Notes under the pieces: generated by a model
What the model saw: only the letters and a program-made list of their open reading frames with translations
What the model was told of the DNA's origin: nothing
Databases searched by the model: none
Part shown: positions 1 through 8,250 of the stretch, one piece after another
How the letters are laid out: the number at the start of each line of letters is the position of its first letter
Numbering within the stretch: the first letter of the stretch is position 1
Made by a program: the position numbers and the translations under genes
Source of the DNA: Pseudomonas cremoricolorata DSM 17059 = NBRC 16634
GTDB lineage: Bacteria > Pseudomonadota > Gammaproteobacteria > Pseudomonadales > Pseudomonadaceae
Reading direction: 5' to 3'
NCBI RefSeq assembly: GCF_000425745.1
Contig: NZ_AUEA01000008.1
Location: forward strand, 124,001 to 188,000
Length of the DNA stretch: 64,000 nucleotides

Positions 1-842
1 AGCGCGCCCGTTGGCTGGCGGTGGCGCTGCTCGGCACATTGGTGGTGCTGACCCTGAGCCTGCTGATTGCCGGGGCGTTCAGTTTCCTCCTGCACGAAGC
101 TGAAAACCCCGGCGCCTCACTGGACAAGTTCATGGCCCTGGTCGACCGCGCCCGCGGGCAGCTGCCGCCGTTCATCGACGCCTACCTGCCGGCCAGCGCT
201 GCCGAGTTCAAGGTGGCCATCGGCGACTGGCTCAAAGGGCATTTCAGCGAGCTGCAACTGGTCGGCAAGGGTATGGCGCACATGTTCGTGACCTTGCTGA
301 TCGGCATGATCCTCGGCGCCATCGTCGCCCTGCAGCGCCTGCCCGACATCTCGCGGCGCAAGCCACTGGCAGCGGCGTTGTTCGAGCGCCTGAGCCTGCT
401 GGTGCAGGCGTTTCGCAACATCGTTTTCGCGCAGATCAAGATTTCCCTGCTCAACACCGCCTTCACCGGCATCTTCCTGGCGGTGGTGCTGCCGCTGTTC
501 GGCGTGCACCTGCCGCTGACCAAGACGCTGATCGTGCTGACCTTCCTGCTTGGCCTGCTGCCGGTGATCGGCAACCTGATCTCCAACACCCTGATCACCA
601 TCGTCGGGCTGTCGTTGTCGATCTGGGTGGCGATGGCGGCGCTGGGCTACCTGATCGTCATCCACAAGGTCGAGTACTTCCTCAACGCCCGTATCGTCGG
701 TGGGCAGATTCGCGCCAAGTCGTGGGAACTGCTGCTGGCGATGCTGGTGTGCGAGGCGGCGTTCGGCCTGCCGGGGGTGGTGGCCGGGCCGATCTACTAC
801 GCCTACCTCAAAAGCGAGCTGCGGCGCATCGAGCTGGTGTAG
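1..842 (+). CDS. AI-2E family transporter (5' truncated by window edge)
   Basis: The frame is open from base 3, so the gene starts upstream; the GTG at 21 lies inside it. The visible protein has hydrophobic segments near its start, then a soluble stretch, then a pair of membrane segments around a typical AI-2E permease core (LLGLLPVIGNLISN), and ends in a short basic tail (YAYLKSELRRIELV). This matches the C-terminal three quarters of the PF01594 inner-membrane family of about 350 residues. Members export small molecules or act in ion antiport; autoinducer-2 transport is shown for only some. The substrate cannot be read here. It converges on the lipoprotein gene, with a hairpin between them. 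Confidence 0.75.
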   Translation, partial: RARWLAVALLGTLVVLTLSLLIAGAFSFLLHEAENPGASLDKFMALVDRARGQLPPFIDAYLPASAAEFKVAIGDWLKGHFSELQLVGKGMAHMFVTLLIGMILGAIVALQRLPDISRRKPLAAALFERLSLLVQAFRNIVFAQIKISLLNTAFTGIFLAVVLPLFGVHLPLTKTLIVLTFLLGLLPVIGNLISNTLITIVGLSLSIWVAMAALGYLIVIHKVEYFLNARIVGGQIRAKSWELLLAMLVCEAAFGLPGVVAGPIYYAYLKSELRRIELV

Positions 843-860
843 GGGCCGCCTGGCGGCCCC
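842..860. terminator. Bidirectional hairpin terminator between convergent genes
   Basis: GGGGCCGC (842-849) pairs with GCGGCCCC (853-860) around a 3-base loop. It begins at the last base of the transporter stop codon and lies just before the end of the opposing lipoprotein gene. There is no long T run, so termination strength is uncertain. Confidence 0.55.
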
Positions 861-866
861 AGTGGC

Positions 867-1286
867 TCAGATGACCGGATGCAAGCCGTACGCCGCCAAC
901 TGCTCGACGCTGCCGCGGTGTTCGATCAGGCGCGGGTCGTTGAGCGGCAGGCGTTGGCCCAGCTCGCTTTCCAGAATCGCCTGCAGCTTGACCCGGTTGA
1001 CCTTGCCGTCGGCCTCGACTGCCGGGCGCAGTTTTTCCGGTGACACCTGCGCGGTGGTGCCGTCGGGGTAGTAGACCGCGCCGGTGGCGAAGTCGACGCC
1101 CAGGGCGATCAGGCCCGGAATCACATAGAACAGGATGCCAATGGCGTCGAGGGCGACGATCACCGGGTCGACCTTGCCGTCGATCTGACCGCGGCGGTCG
1201 GGGTAGAACAGCGTGCCGCACGCGGTGAGCTGGGTCAGCAGGGTGGCGATGACGGCGCCGCCGATGATGCGGGAAGGAATGCGCAT
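867..1286 (-). CDS. Small predicted lipoprotein of unknown function
   Basis: 139 residues. The ATG at 1286-1284 was chosen over upstream in-frame starts because it follows GGAG at good spacing and opens directly into a lipoprotein signal peptide: MRIPSR, a hydrophobic run, and the lipobox LTAC with Cys about residue 23. Mature lipidation is therefore expected. A second hydrophobic stretch (about residues 43-67, VALDAIGILFYVIPGLIALGVD) may be a membrane hairpin. The motif VYYPDGTTAQVSPEKL and a helical C-terminus follow. I do not recognise a characterised function. The gene is monocistronic and divergent from hrpB, with a 118-bp gap that must hold both promoters. Confidence 0.7.
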   Translation of the reverse strand: MRIPSRIIGGAVIATLLTQLTACGTLFYPDRRGQIDGKVDPVIVALDAIGILFYVIPGLIALGVDFATGAVYYPDGTTAQVSPEKLRPAVEADGKVNRVKLQAILESELGQRLPLNDPRLIEHRGSVEQLAAYGLHPVI

Positions 1287-1404
1287 GTGAATCTCCGGAT
1301 GAAAAGCCGCAACGGGGCTGGTGCAGACCCAGCGTCGAGCGGTAGGACCATGGCCAGGGCTGGCCAGTTCGCCGTTATACTCCCAGCCCCGTCCGAGGAC
1401 CACC

Positions 1405-3915
1405 ATGATTTCACTACCGATTGATGCCGTTCTGCCAGCTTTGCGCGAGGCGTTGAGCCAACGCCATGAAGTGGTGCTCGAAGCACCGCCCGGCGCCGGC
1501 AAAACCACCCGCGTGCCGCTGGCCTTGCTCGATCAGCCATGGCTGGCCGGGCAAACCATCGTCATGCTCGAACCGCGGCGCCTGGCCGCCCGCGCTGCTG
1601 CCGAACGCATGGCCAGCGAGCTGGGCGAAGCGGTCGGTGAAACGGTCGGTTACCGCATTCGCCTGGACAGCAAGGTCGGCCCGAACACGCGCATAGAGGT
1701 GGTCACCGAAGGCATTCTTGCCCGCCGCCTGCAGGATGACCCGTCGCTGGAAGGCGTCGGTCTGGTGATTTTCGATGAGTTCCACCTGCGCAACCTCGAT
1801 GCCGACCTGGCCCTGGCACTGACCCTCAATGGCCGCGCCATGCTGCGTGACGATGCCCCCCTGAAAGTGCTGCTGATGTCGGCCACCCTCGAAGGCGAGC
1901 GGCTGTCGCGCTTGCTCGATGACGCGCCGGTGGTCACCAGCGAAGGGCGCATGTTCCCGGTCACGACCATCTGGGGCGCGCCGTACCAGACCGGTGAGTG
2001 GGTCGAGCAGCGGGTGGTCGGCACCTGCCTGGAAGCCTTGGCCGAACAACCGGGCAGCGTGCTGGTTTTCCTTCCCGGCCAGGCAGAGATTCGCCGGGTC
2101 GAGCAGGCGCTCAGCGAGGCCCTGGGCGAGCGCCGCGACATTCTTCTGTGCCCGTTGCACGGCGAGCTGGGCCTGGACGCCCAGCGCGCGGCCATCCAGC
2201 CGGCGCCTGCCGGGCTGCGCAAGGTGGTGTTGGCGACCAACATCGCCGAAACCAGCGTGACCATCGACGGCGTGCGCGTGGTCATCGACGCGGGCCTTGA
2301 GCGCGTGCCGCGTTTCGATCCGCGCAGTGGCATGACCCGTCTGGACACCCAGCGCATCTCCCGCGCCAGCGCCACCCAGCGCGCAGGGCGGGCCGGGCGT
2401 GTCGAGCCGGGTGTGTGCTATCGGCTGTGGTCGCAGGCCCAGCACGAGCAATTGCCGGCCTATACCGCGGCGGAAATCCTCCAGGCCGATCTCGCCGGGC
2501 TGGCCTTGCAGTTGGCCCGCTGGGGCGTGCAGCCCGATGAGCTGAAGTGGCTCGACGCCCCGCCCAACGCGCCGTTCGCCCAGGCCCGCGACCTGCTGCG
2601 TCGCCTCGGTGCACTGGCCGAAGGCGGCCATCTCAGCCGCCACGGCCAGGACATGGCGCAACTGCCGGCACACCCGCGCATCGCCCATCTGCTGTTGCGC
2701 GGCCAGGCGCTGGGGCTGGGGCCGTTGGCCTGTGATCTGGCCGCGTTACTCGCTGAGCGCGACATCCAGCGCGGTGCCGGTGCCGATATCCACAGCCGCC
2801 TGGCGCTGCTTGGCGGTGAACAACGCGCGCAGCGTGGCGAGCAGGGTGGCGTGCAGCGCGCCCGGCAGTTGGCGCGCCAATACCGCGGCCAGTTGCGCGG
2901 CGCGGCCAAGGCCAGCGTGGCCGACCCGCAGGCGCCGCGCTGGGTCGGTGCGCTGCTGGCCTTCGCCTACCCCGACCGCATCGCCCAGCAGCGCCGCACC
3001 GGCGGCGGCGAGTACCGCCTGAGCAATGGCCGCGCTGCGCTGTTCGCCAGCCCCGACGCGCTGATGAAACACCCCTGGCTGGTGATCGCCGACCTCGGCA
3101 GCCGCCAGGGCCAGCGAGAGGAGCGCATCTACCTGGCCGCCGATTTCGACCCGGCGCTGTTCGACGATGTGCTGGCCGACCAAGTGAACGTAGTCGACCA
3201 ACTGGACTGGGATGAGCGTGAAGGCGTGCTGCGCGCCGAACGCCAGCGCAAGGTCGGTGAACTGGTGCTTTCCACCGCGCCACTGAGCAACCTGGACAGC
3301 GCCGCACGCAGCCAGGCGCTGATCAACTACGTACGCCGCAAGGGCCTGGAATTGCTGCCGTGGACCCCGGAGCTGCGCCAGTGGCAAGCCCGTGTGGCCT
3401 TGCTGCGCAGCCTGGATGAAGCAGGCCCGTGGCCAGATCTCAGCGACGCCAGCTTGCTCGCCAGCCTCGAACACTGGCTTGCACCCTACCTGGAGCGGGT
3501 CAGCCGGGTCAGCCATTTCGCCCAGCTTGATCTTTCATCGATCGTGCGCAACCTGCTGCCCTGGCCGCTGCCGCAGCAACTCGATGCCCAGGCGCCGATC
3601 AGCGTGCAGGTGCCGTCAGGTTCCAGCATCCGCATCGACTACAACGAACACCCTCCGGTGCTGGCCGTGCGCCTGCAAGAGCTGTTCGGCCTGGAGCAGA
3701 CCCCGCGCATCGCCCAGGGCAGGCAAGTACTGACCCTGCACCTGCTTTCGCCAGCGCGTCGGCCCGTGCAGGTGACCCAGGACCTGGCCAACTTCTGGCG
3801 CAGCACCTATGCCGAAGTGAAGAAAGACCTCAAAGGTCGTTATCCGAAACACTACTGGCCGGATGACCCTCTGGTGGCCGAAGCGACTGCGCGAGCCAAG
3901 CCTAGGAAACCCTGA
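1405..3915 (+). CDS. hrpB: ATP-dependent DExH helicase HrpB
   Basis: 836 residues, normal for HrpB. The start at 1405 follows GAGGAC (1394-1399). Visible motifs: P-loop GAGKTTRVPLALL (about residue 30), DExH box DEFH (about 124), SATLEG (about 159), the motif VI region QRAGRAGR (about 325-332), then the helicase-associated and HrpB C-terminal regions ending HYWPDDPLVAEATARAKPRKP. It is a DEAH/RHA-type RNA-helicase-like ATPase of uncertain cellular role. The last 27 codons (from 3835) are duplicated at 7298-7378 beyond an island. The copy now closing hrpB carries codon choices different from the distal copy, so this tail was probably delivered by the island. Confidence 0.93.
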   Translation: MISLPIDAVLPALREALSQRHEVVLEAPPGAGKTTRVPLALLDQPWLAGQTIVMLEPRRLAARAAAERMASELGEAVGETVGYRIRLDSKVGPNTRIEVVTEGILARRLQDDPSLEGVGLVIFDEFHLRNLDADLALALTLNGRAMLRDDAPLKVLLMSATLEGERLSRLLDDAPVVTSEGRMFPVTTIWGAPYQTGEWVEQRVVGTCLEALAEQPGSVLVFLPGQAEIRRVEQALSEALGERRDILLCPLHGELGLDAQRAAIQPAPAGLRKVVLATNIAETSVTIDGVRVVIDAGLERVPRFDPRSGMTRLDTQRISRASATQRAGRAGRVEPGVCYRLWSQAQHEQLPAYTAAEILQADLAGLALQLARWGVQPDELKWLDAPPNAPFAQARDLLRRLGALAEGGHLSRHGQDMAQLPAHPRIAHLLLRGQALGLGPLACDLAALLAERDIQRGAGADIHSRLALLGGEQRAQRGEQGGVQRARQLARQYRGQLRGAAKASVADPQAPRWVGALLAFAYPDRIAQQRRTGGGEYRLSNGRAALFASPDALMKHPWLVIADLGSRQGQREERIYLAADFDPALFDDVLADQVNVVDQLDWDEREGVLRAERQRKVGELVLSTAPLSNLDSAARSQALINYVRRKGLELLPWTPELRQWQARVALLRSLDEAGPWPDLSDASLLASLEHWLAPYLERVSRVSHFAQLDLSSIVRNLLPWPLPQQLDAQAPISVQVPSGSSIRIDYNEHPPVLAVRLQELFGLEQTPRIAQGRQVLTLHLLSPARRPVQVTQDLANFWRSTYAEVKKDLKGRYPKHYWPDDPLVAEATARAKPRKP
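3835..3915 (+). repeat. Left hrpB-tail repeat (attL-like)
   Basis: 81 bp including the hrpB stop codon. It matches 7298-7378 at 72 of 81 positions by hand count: bases 1-35 are identical, then 9 mismatches. It restores an intact HrpB C-terminus (ending ...KPRKP). Confidence 0.85.
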
Positions 3916-4085
3916 CCGACATGGGCGGATGGGCACGATGCAGCCCTGTATAACTGTCCGGGCAAGCGACTAATCTGCTCGACCGGCTTTTTCAGTACTG
4001 AGTCATCAGCACTTCCTGCCGCTCGCTTGGTCATGCCCGCTCGTGGTCTGCGACGAGGATTTAGCTTGGACGAGCCCTATCAGGA

Positions 4086-4143
4086 AAATCAGGCGATGGA
4101 TACTAGTCATAAATGATGGCTATTAGCTATCCTCTCCTGATTT
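4086..4143. promoter_or_regulatory. Upstream region of the island's first gene with an 8-bp inverted repeat
   Basis: AAATCAGG (4086-4093) and CCTGATTT (4136-4143) form a perfect inverted repeat flanking an AT-rich 42 bp, just before the ribosome binding site AAGGAG (4151-4156). The AT-rich interior is the likely promoter and the arms could be an operator. This is a weak inference, and no regulator gene is nearby. Confidence 0.3.
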
Positions 4144-4161
4144 GTACAGCAAGGAGCGCAC

Positions 4162-5835
4162 ATGAAGCTTAATCCACTACACCTCAAGATCGCTGGTTTG
4201 CTAGAGGGCAGACTGTTTCGAATTCCAGAATACCAACGTGCCTACTCTTGGAAATCCCGCCAGCGTAACGATCTGTTCGGCGACATCGAGGAGGCATTTC
4301 GATCCGGTCAAGAGCATTTCATGGCTACATTGGTCGCCTTGGCAAAGGATACAGAGACCTGCCTGATCGGCGTCGACGAGTTCAAGACGGTCGAGTTGGT
4401 GGATGGCCAGCAACGTATAACGACCCTGATCATCCTCATGAAAGCGATTGAACAAGCTTTGGACATCAATGACACCGCGCAAGCCAAGGTGCGGCGAGAG
4501 TTGGCTGAGCTCCTTGTGAAAGGAGATGAGCACTCCCTGATTCTGCTTCAGACAAATCATGATGCAAGTAAGGTTTTCACGAACTACATCCACAAGGGAA
4601 CGGTCGAGGAAAACTCAGCCAAAACTGCTGCAGATCAGAACTTGGTAGATGCTGTCCATGACTGTGAGGGCTTCGTGAGCAGGTGGTTGGCTCGTGGAAA
4701 TACCATCTTTGAACTGTTGGTGACCATCAGGAACAAGCTGACGATCATTTACCATGAGATCTCTGACGAGGCTACGGTTTACCGTGTCTTCGAAGTTCTC
4801 AACAGTCGTGGGCTGGATGTCAAATGGATCGACAAGCTTAAAAGTCAGCTGATGGCACTGATTTTCGAGCATGTTAACGGTGGTATTCGAGATGAGGCGT
4901 TGTCCGAGATGCGAGACGTCTGGCGGGGTATTTATTGCTCGCTGGAAAACAGCACACGAATCGGCGATGAAGCGCTTCGCTTTGCAGGAGCATGGGCCTG
5001 CGGTACCCGACCTAATCGGATTCCCAGTGAAGCAGACTCAACCGCATTATTAACGTCAAAGGCAGGCACGCAGCTAAAAACGATTGCCGAGGTTGGTCAT
5101 GATCTGGAGGCGGTCGTGCAAGCCAACCTGCGACTGTTCAAAAATCCGCGCATTCGGGCTGTCACGCGCATTGTGCATGCTCGGTTCGTTGCCGCAGCGA
5201 TCCTCTTGAGGAAGTTCAACAGCAAGACAGAGCAAAAGCTGTTGGGTAAATGGGAGCGCGCGACGTTCAGGATCTACGAGCTAGCGGGCCGAGATAGCCG
5301 CCACAAGGTTGGGGAATACATTCGTCTTGGTTATGAGATCTGTCGGAGCAACTTGGATGAAGATCAAATTATCCGAGGGCTGGAAAAAATCTCCAAGGGC
5401 TACTCGATTGATGAGGTTTTGAACAATATTGATTGGGTGAGCAGCTACGAAGGCTGGCAAAATCAGCTCCGCTACGTGCTGAACCGATATGACGAGCATC
5501 TGGCAAAGCTCGTGGGGCAGAAGTTGAATGAGAGTCAATGGTGCAAGATCTGGGAGCAAGATGCCGCTAATTCCATAGAACATATTGCACCGCAACACAA
5601 TGGCGCCGAGTGGGTACATCAACTCGGTAATTTAACGATGCTACCGCCTGGAACGAATTCTTCTCTGAAGGCGAAGCCTCCGGTTGAAAAGATGGACGTT
5701 TACCAAAGCTGCGGATTGATCGCCACAATCTATGTCGGTCAGCAAATTCATGAAGCGGGTTCTTGGACAAAAGAAATGGTTTTAGCTCGGACAAAGAGCA
5801 TCGAAGATTTCATTAGGCACGAATGGGCCGATTGA
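4162..5835 (+). CDS. DUF262/DUF1524 protein (GmrSD-like, candidate anti-phage nuclease)
   Basis: 557 residues with a strong SD (AAGGAG). The N-terminal half carries DUF262 (ParB-like NTPase) signatures: RIPEYQRAYSW (about residues 20-30), the nucleotide-binding VDGQQRITTL (about 80-89) and FEVLNSRGLD (about 210). The C-terminus carries DUF1524 (His-Me finger nuclease-like) signatures: IEHIAPQHN (about 472-480) and LGNLTML with a downstream NSSL. Fusions of these domains include the type IV restriction enzyme GmrSD, which cuts glucosylated hydroxymethylcytosine DNA, and SspE of phosphorothioation systems. Here it is the first gene of a low-G+C island. No dnd/ssp modification genes are present, so a GmrSD-like stand-alone role is more likely. 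The actual target is unknown. Confidence 0.85.
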   Translation: MKLNPLHLKIAGLLEGRLFRIPEYQRAYSWKSRQRNDLFGDIEEAFRSGQEHFMATLVALAKDTETCLIGVDEFKTVELVDGQQRITTLIILMKAIEQALDINDTAQAKVRRELAELLVKGDEHSLILLQTNHDASKVFTNYIHKGTVEENSAKTAADQNLVDAVHDCEGFVSRWLARGNTIFELLVTIRNKLTIIYHEISDEATVYRVFEVLNSRGLDVKWIDKLKSQLMALIFEHVNGGIRDEALSEMRDVWRGIYCSLENSTRIGDEALRFAGAWACGTRPNRIPSEADSTALLTSKAGTQLKTIAEVGHDLEAVVQANLRLFKNPRIRAVTRIVHARFVAAAILLRKFNSKTEQKLLGKWERATFRIYELAGRDSRHKVGEYIRLGYEICRSNLDEDQIIRGLEKISKGYSIDEVLNNIDWVSSYEGWQNQLRYVLNRYDEHLAKLVGQKLNESQWCKIWEQDAANSIEHIAPQHNGAEWVHQLGNLTMLPPGTNSSLKAKPPVEKMDVYQSCGLIATIYVGQQIHEAGSWTKEMVLARTKSIEDFIRHEWAD

Positions 5836-5867
5836 TCATCGCAATTATCCGTATCCCGGAGCACAAC

Positions 5868-6080
5868 ATGATCATCCTTGAGCGCCTTGTCGCCTGGCTG
5901 TTCCCCGACCGCCGGCCCGAGTGGGGAAAGCAACGTGAGCGTGAGTTCGTCGAGGTCGTGAAGCCCTCAAGACGCTCAGGGCGACCCCGGAGGGTGGCAT
6001 GGCCATTGATCTTGAGGAGATTAGCGAGAAGGTGCTGGAATCGCGGGGAGTGGCTGAAGCACTTCGTCCGCAAGTCATGA
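5868..6080 (+). pseudogene. Small gene disrupted by two compensating single-base frameshifts
   Basis: An ATG at 5868 preceded by GGAG opens a frame reading MIILERLVAWLFPDRR up to EREFVEVV. Near 5960 the sensible reading moves to the next frame (EALKTLRATPEGG then MAIDLEEISEKVLESR). At the G-run near 6049-6055 it returns to the first frame (EWLKHFVRKS, stop 6080). One base lost plus one base gained explains this and gives an ancestral protein of about 70 residues. As it stands, the uninterrupted frame has an implausible Arg-rich middle. The family is not recognised. A 58-codon frame at 5999-6175 with GGAGGG before its ATG uses the middle segment and could be translated. An assembly error cannot be excluded. 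Confidence 0.5.
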
Positions 6081-6231
6081 CCGGCAGCTCGGTCAGGATC
6101 AATTACAGAGTGCGCACTGTCTGGGCAACCTCGACGTCCTACAAGGCCTCACTTCCCAGGCGTGGTGGCGGATGAATAAGCGTCGACCGCGCTACTGATC
6201 TTATCTTTTCCAACTACAGGCAGGCTAGAAA

Positions 6232-7296
6232 ATGGACTTGCTTACGCCGCTTTTCGATCAAGACAAGCTTCATCAGCACTTTAAGACGATTTCTGATGGA
6301 CGAGTTGGTCGGCATTACCAGCGCGAAGAGATCCTACGTTGGATGGAAGGTTTTCCAGACAGGGATAACAAGTTCGTCAAGGAGTTTCAGACCACCTTCA
6401 ATTCGAGCTTTTGGGAGATTTATCTTTACGCGACTTTCCGCGAGTACGGTTTCTCGTTTGAATGGAAGCATGCCACGCCTGACTTTTTGGTCACCGCAGT
6501 AGACACGACTTTTACGGTAGAGGCTACCACGGCGAATCACGCAGCCGATGGAACCCCAGAGTGGGGCGAGCCCCTGACGCCCGAGTTTTTAGAGAACATC
6601 GAGTTCAATGAGCTCAACCGTATCGCCATCATTCGTCTTGCCAACGCATTCATGAGCAAGTCTAAGAAGTATCTGGAGAAATACGCGAATTACGACCACG
6701 TGAAGGGGCGTCCGTTTGTCCTTGCCATTGCGCCGTTTGAGCAGCCCGGATTCCACCTGCAAGCGTATCGGCCCATCGAGGCTTTGTTGTTCGACCTCTA
6801 TGTGGACGAAGCCGAATACCTTGCGAACCCGGAACGCTTTCCAAAGGGCCCCATAACCAAATCCTTGGGCAGTGTAGAGAAAGACAACGGGTCAGAGATT
6901 GAGCTCGGCTTGTTCCAAAATCCCCGATTCCGCCACATCAGTGCTGTGGTATTCAGCCACTTGGCGACTTGGGGGAAGGTAGACGCCATGTGCGGGAACC
7001 CAGATGCATTCATTAGTTCGGTCTGGTTGACCCCTGAGGGCATGAAGCGGGCAATGATTCGAGCCAGCGAAGGCTCAGAGAAAGTCACCGATGGGCTGCG
7101 GGTATACCACAATCCATACGCAACGAATCCTTTGCCGTTAGGGGTATTTCGAAGGGGGGGCGTGGTGCAGTTCTGGGGAGATCATGAAACTCACTCACTG
7201 CGCCAGGAGCAGGCTGAAAGCTGTCTACAATCCCGGACAGCTATGACGTTCCTCAGGGGCAATGACGAAGACCTCGAGGAGGAGGTCGCATCGTAG
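6232..7296 (+). CDS. Hypothetical protein with PD-(D/E)XK-like motif (candidate second defence gene)
   Basis: 354 residues, not a family I can name. The N-terminal third resembles a PD-(D/E)XK nuclease core: a helix with Glu62 (SFWEIYLYATF), then PDF with Asp84, then a strand VEATT with Glu97 and Thr99 where nucleases usually have Lys. The Thr could mean a variant or inactive site. The rest (HISAVVFSHLATWGK, VWLTPEG, VYHNPYA) is soluble, with no membrane segment. It follows the DUF262 gene in the island, and its stop codon lies one base before the right hrpB-tail repeat. The context suggests it works with, or is carried alongside, the upstream nuclease. Confidence 0.7.
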   Translation: MDLLTPLFDQDKLHQHFKTISDGRVGRHYQREEILRWMEGFPDRDNKFVKEFQTTFNSSFWEIYLYATFREYGFSFEWKHATPDFLVTAVDTTFTVEATTANHAADGTPEWGEPLTPEFLENIEFNELNRIAIIRLANAFMSKSKKYLEKYANYDHVKGRPFVLAIAPFEQPGFHLQAYRPIEALLFDLYVDEAEYLANPERFPKGPITKSLGSVEKDNGSEIELGLFQNPRFRHISAVVFSHLATWGKVDAMCGNPDAFISSVWLTPEGMKRAMIRASEGSEKVTDGLRVYHNPYATNPLPLGVFRRGGVVQFWGDHETHSLRQEQAESCLQSRTAMTFLRGNDEDLEEEVAS

Positions 7297-7297
7297 C

Positions 7298-7378
7298 GGT
7301 CGTTATCCGAAACACTACTGGCCGGATGACCCACTGGTCGCCGAAGCCACTGCCAGAGCCAAGCCGCGCAAAACCTGA
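7298..7378 (+). repeat. Right hrpB-tail repeat (attR-like, relic of the original hrpB end)
   Basis: It encodes the last 27 codons of HrpB (starting GRYPKHYW, ending AKPRKT, stop) but has no start of its own. Third-position bases follow host codon habits (for example GTC GCC GAA GCC). This suggests it is the displaced native 3' end, whereas the left copy came in with the island. Confidence 0.8.
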
Positions 7379-7434
7379 TACGTAAGTTGCTTGCAATTGG
7401 CGGTAAATGATTGCATCTAGCCACTATCCTGCGT

Positions 7435-7450
7435 GTTTCAAATATGAAAC
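7435..7450. promoter_or_regulatory. Short inverted repeat upstream of the response regulator gene
   Basis: GTTTCA (7435-7440) and TGAAAC (7445-7450) around AATA lie 57 bp before the ATG at 7507. It could be an operator, but there is nothing to identify the binder. Confidence 0.2.
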
Positions 7451-7506
7451 TCTCGGTCAGCTTTGCGCTACTATCCGGCAACTCGTCGACCGGATGGACC
7501 TGGCAC

Positions 7507-8145
7507 ATGGCGCACCGAATCATCGTCGCGGATGACCACCCGCTGTTTCGTGAAGGGATGTCGAACATCGTTCAGCGCCTGCTGCCTGGCGCGGTGATCG
7601 AACAGGCCGCCACCCTGGATGAAGTGCTGGACCTGGCCCGCACAGGGGCGGAGGTCGATTCGCTGATTCTCGATCTGCGTTTCCCCGGCATGACCTCGCT
7701 GCAGGTCATCGGGCAACTGCGCGACGAGTTTCGCCGCACCTCGATCATCATCGTGTCGATGGTCGAAGACCTCGAGGTGATCTCTCAGGTGATGGCCCAA
7801 GGCGCCGATGGCTTCATTGGCAAGAATGTCGACCCTGCCGGCATCGCCAAGGCCATCAGCGCCATCCGCGAGGGCGAACTAGTGGTGCAGTACAACGCCG
7901 AGCATCCGCTGCTCGAACAAGCGCCTGACCCGCTCACCGAGCGCCAGCGGCAGGTGCTGGGCTTGATCGCCGTGGGCAAGACCAACAAGGAAATCGCCAA
8001 GGACCTGGGCATTTCCCCGTTCACCGTGCGTATTCATGTTTCCACCCTGCTGAAATCGCTGGGCGTGCCCACCCGCGCGGCTGCCGCGGCGCAGTTCGGG
8101 CACATTCCGGGTGCCGCGAGCGGGGCGCGGCAGGCCAATCCGTGA
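7507..8145 (+). CDS. LuxR/NarL-family response regulator
   Basis: 212 residues from ATG 7507. The reading frame is open upstream to 7411, but the receiver domain begins right at MAHRIIVADDHPLF, so 7507 is preferred although its SD is weak. The receiver has the acidic pair in VADDHP and the phospho-acceptor Asp about residue 55 (LILDLRFPG). The C-terminal HTH_LUXR reads LTERQRQVLGLIAVGKTNKEI and ISPFTVRIHVSTLLKSLG. It is a cytosolic DNA-binding transcription factor. It is followed 105 bp later by a hybrid histidine kinase on the same strand, which is its probable partner. The genes regulated are unknown. Confidence 0.88.
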   Translation: MAHRIIVADDHPLFREGMSNIVQRLLPGAVIEQAATLDEVLDLARTGAEVDSLILDLRFPGMTSLQVIGQLRDEFRRTSIIIVSMVEDLEVISQVMAQGADGFIGKNVDPAGIAKAISAIREGELVVQYNAEHPLLEQAPDPLTERQRQVLGLIAVGKTNKEIAKDLGISPFTVRIHVSTLLKSLGVPTRAAAAAQFGHIPGAASGARQANP

Positions 8146-8250
8146 ACATCGACCGTTAGTCATACGTTGCAGCTCGAACCTGGCCATTGAGTACCGATTG
8201 CTTTGCAGCGGGCCTCGATGCGCACTTCTCGCCCGAACAGGAAGTTCCCC

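Larger units (their letters stand above)
3835..7332 (+). mobile_element. Integrase-less genomic island inserted in the 3' end of hrpB
   Basis: About 3.46 kb is bounded by direct copies of the hrpB 3' end. The first 35 bp (3835-3869 and 7298-7332) are identical, which is the likely crossover core. After that the copies diverge, mostly at third positions, while encoding the same peptide. Sampled cargo lines are 50-52% G+C, against clearly higher values in the flanks. The cargo is a DUF262/DUF1524 gene, a frameshifted small gene and a PD-(D/E)XK-like gene. No integrase, transposase or plasmid gene is present. The pattern is that of elements that use a gene end as attachment site and restore it on entry. 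Confidence 0.8.

Noticed and set aside
5999..6175. 58-codon ORF with strong SD as an independent gene
   Set aside because: Its first part is the middle of the reconstructed frameshifted gene and its last part has no protein character; kept only as a possible translated by-product.
3870..7297. Integrase or transposase in the island
   Set aside because: All three frames on both strands were considered; the only convincing genes are the two described and the frameshifted small one.
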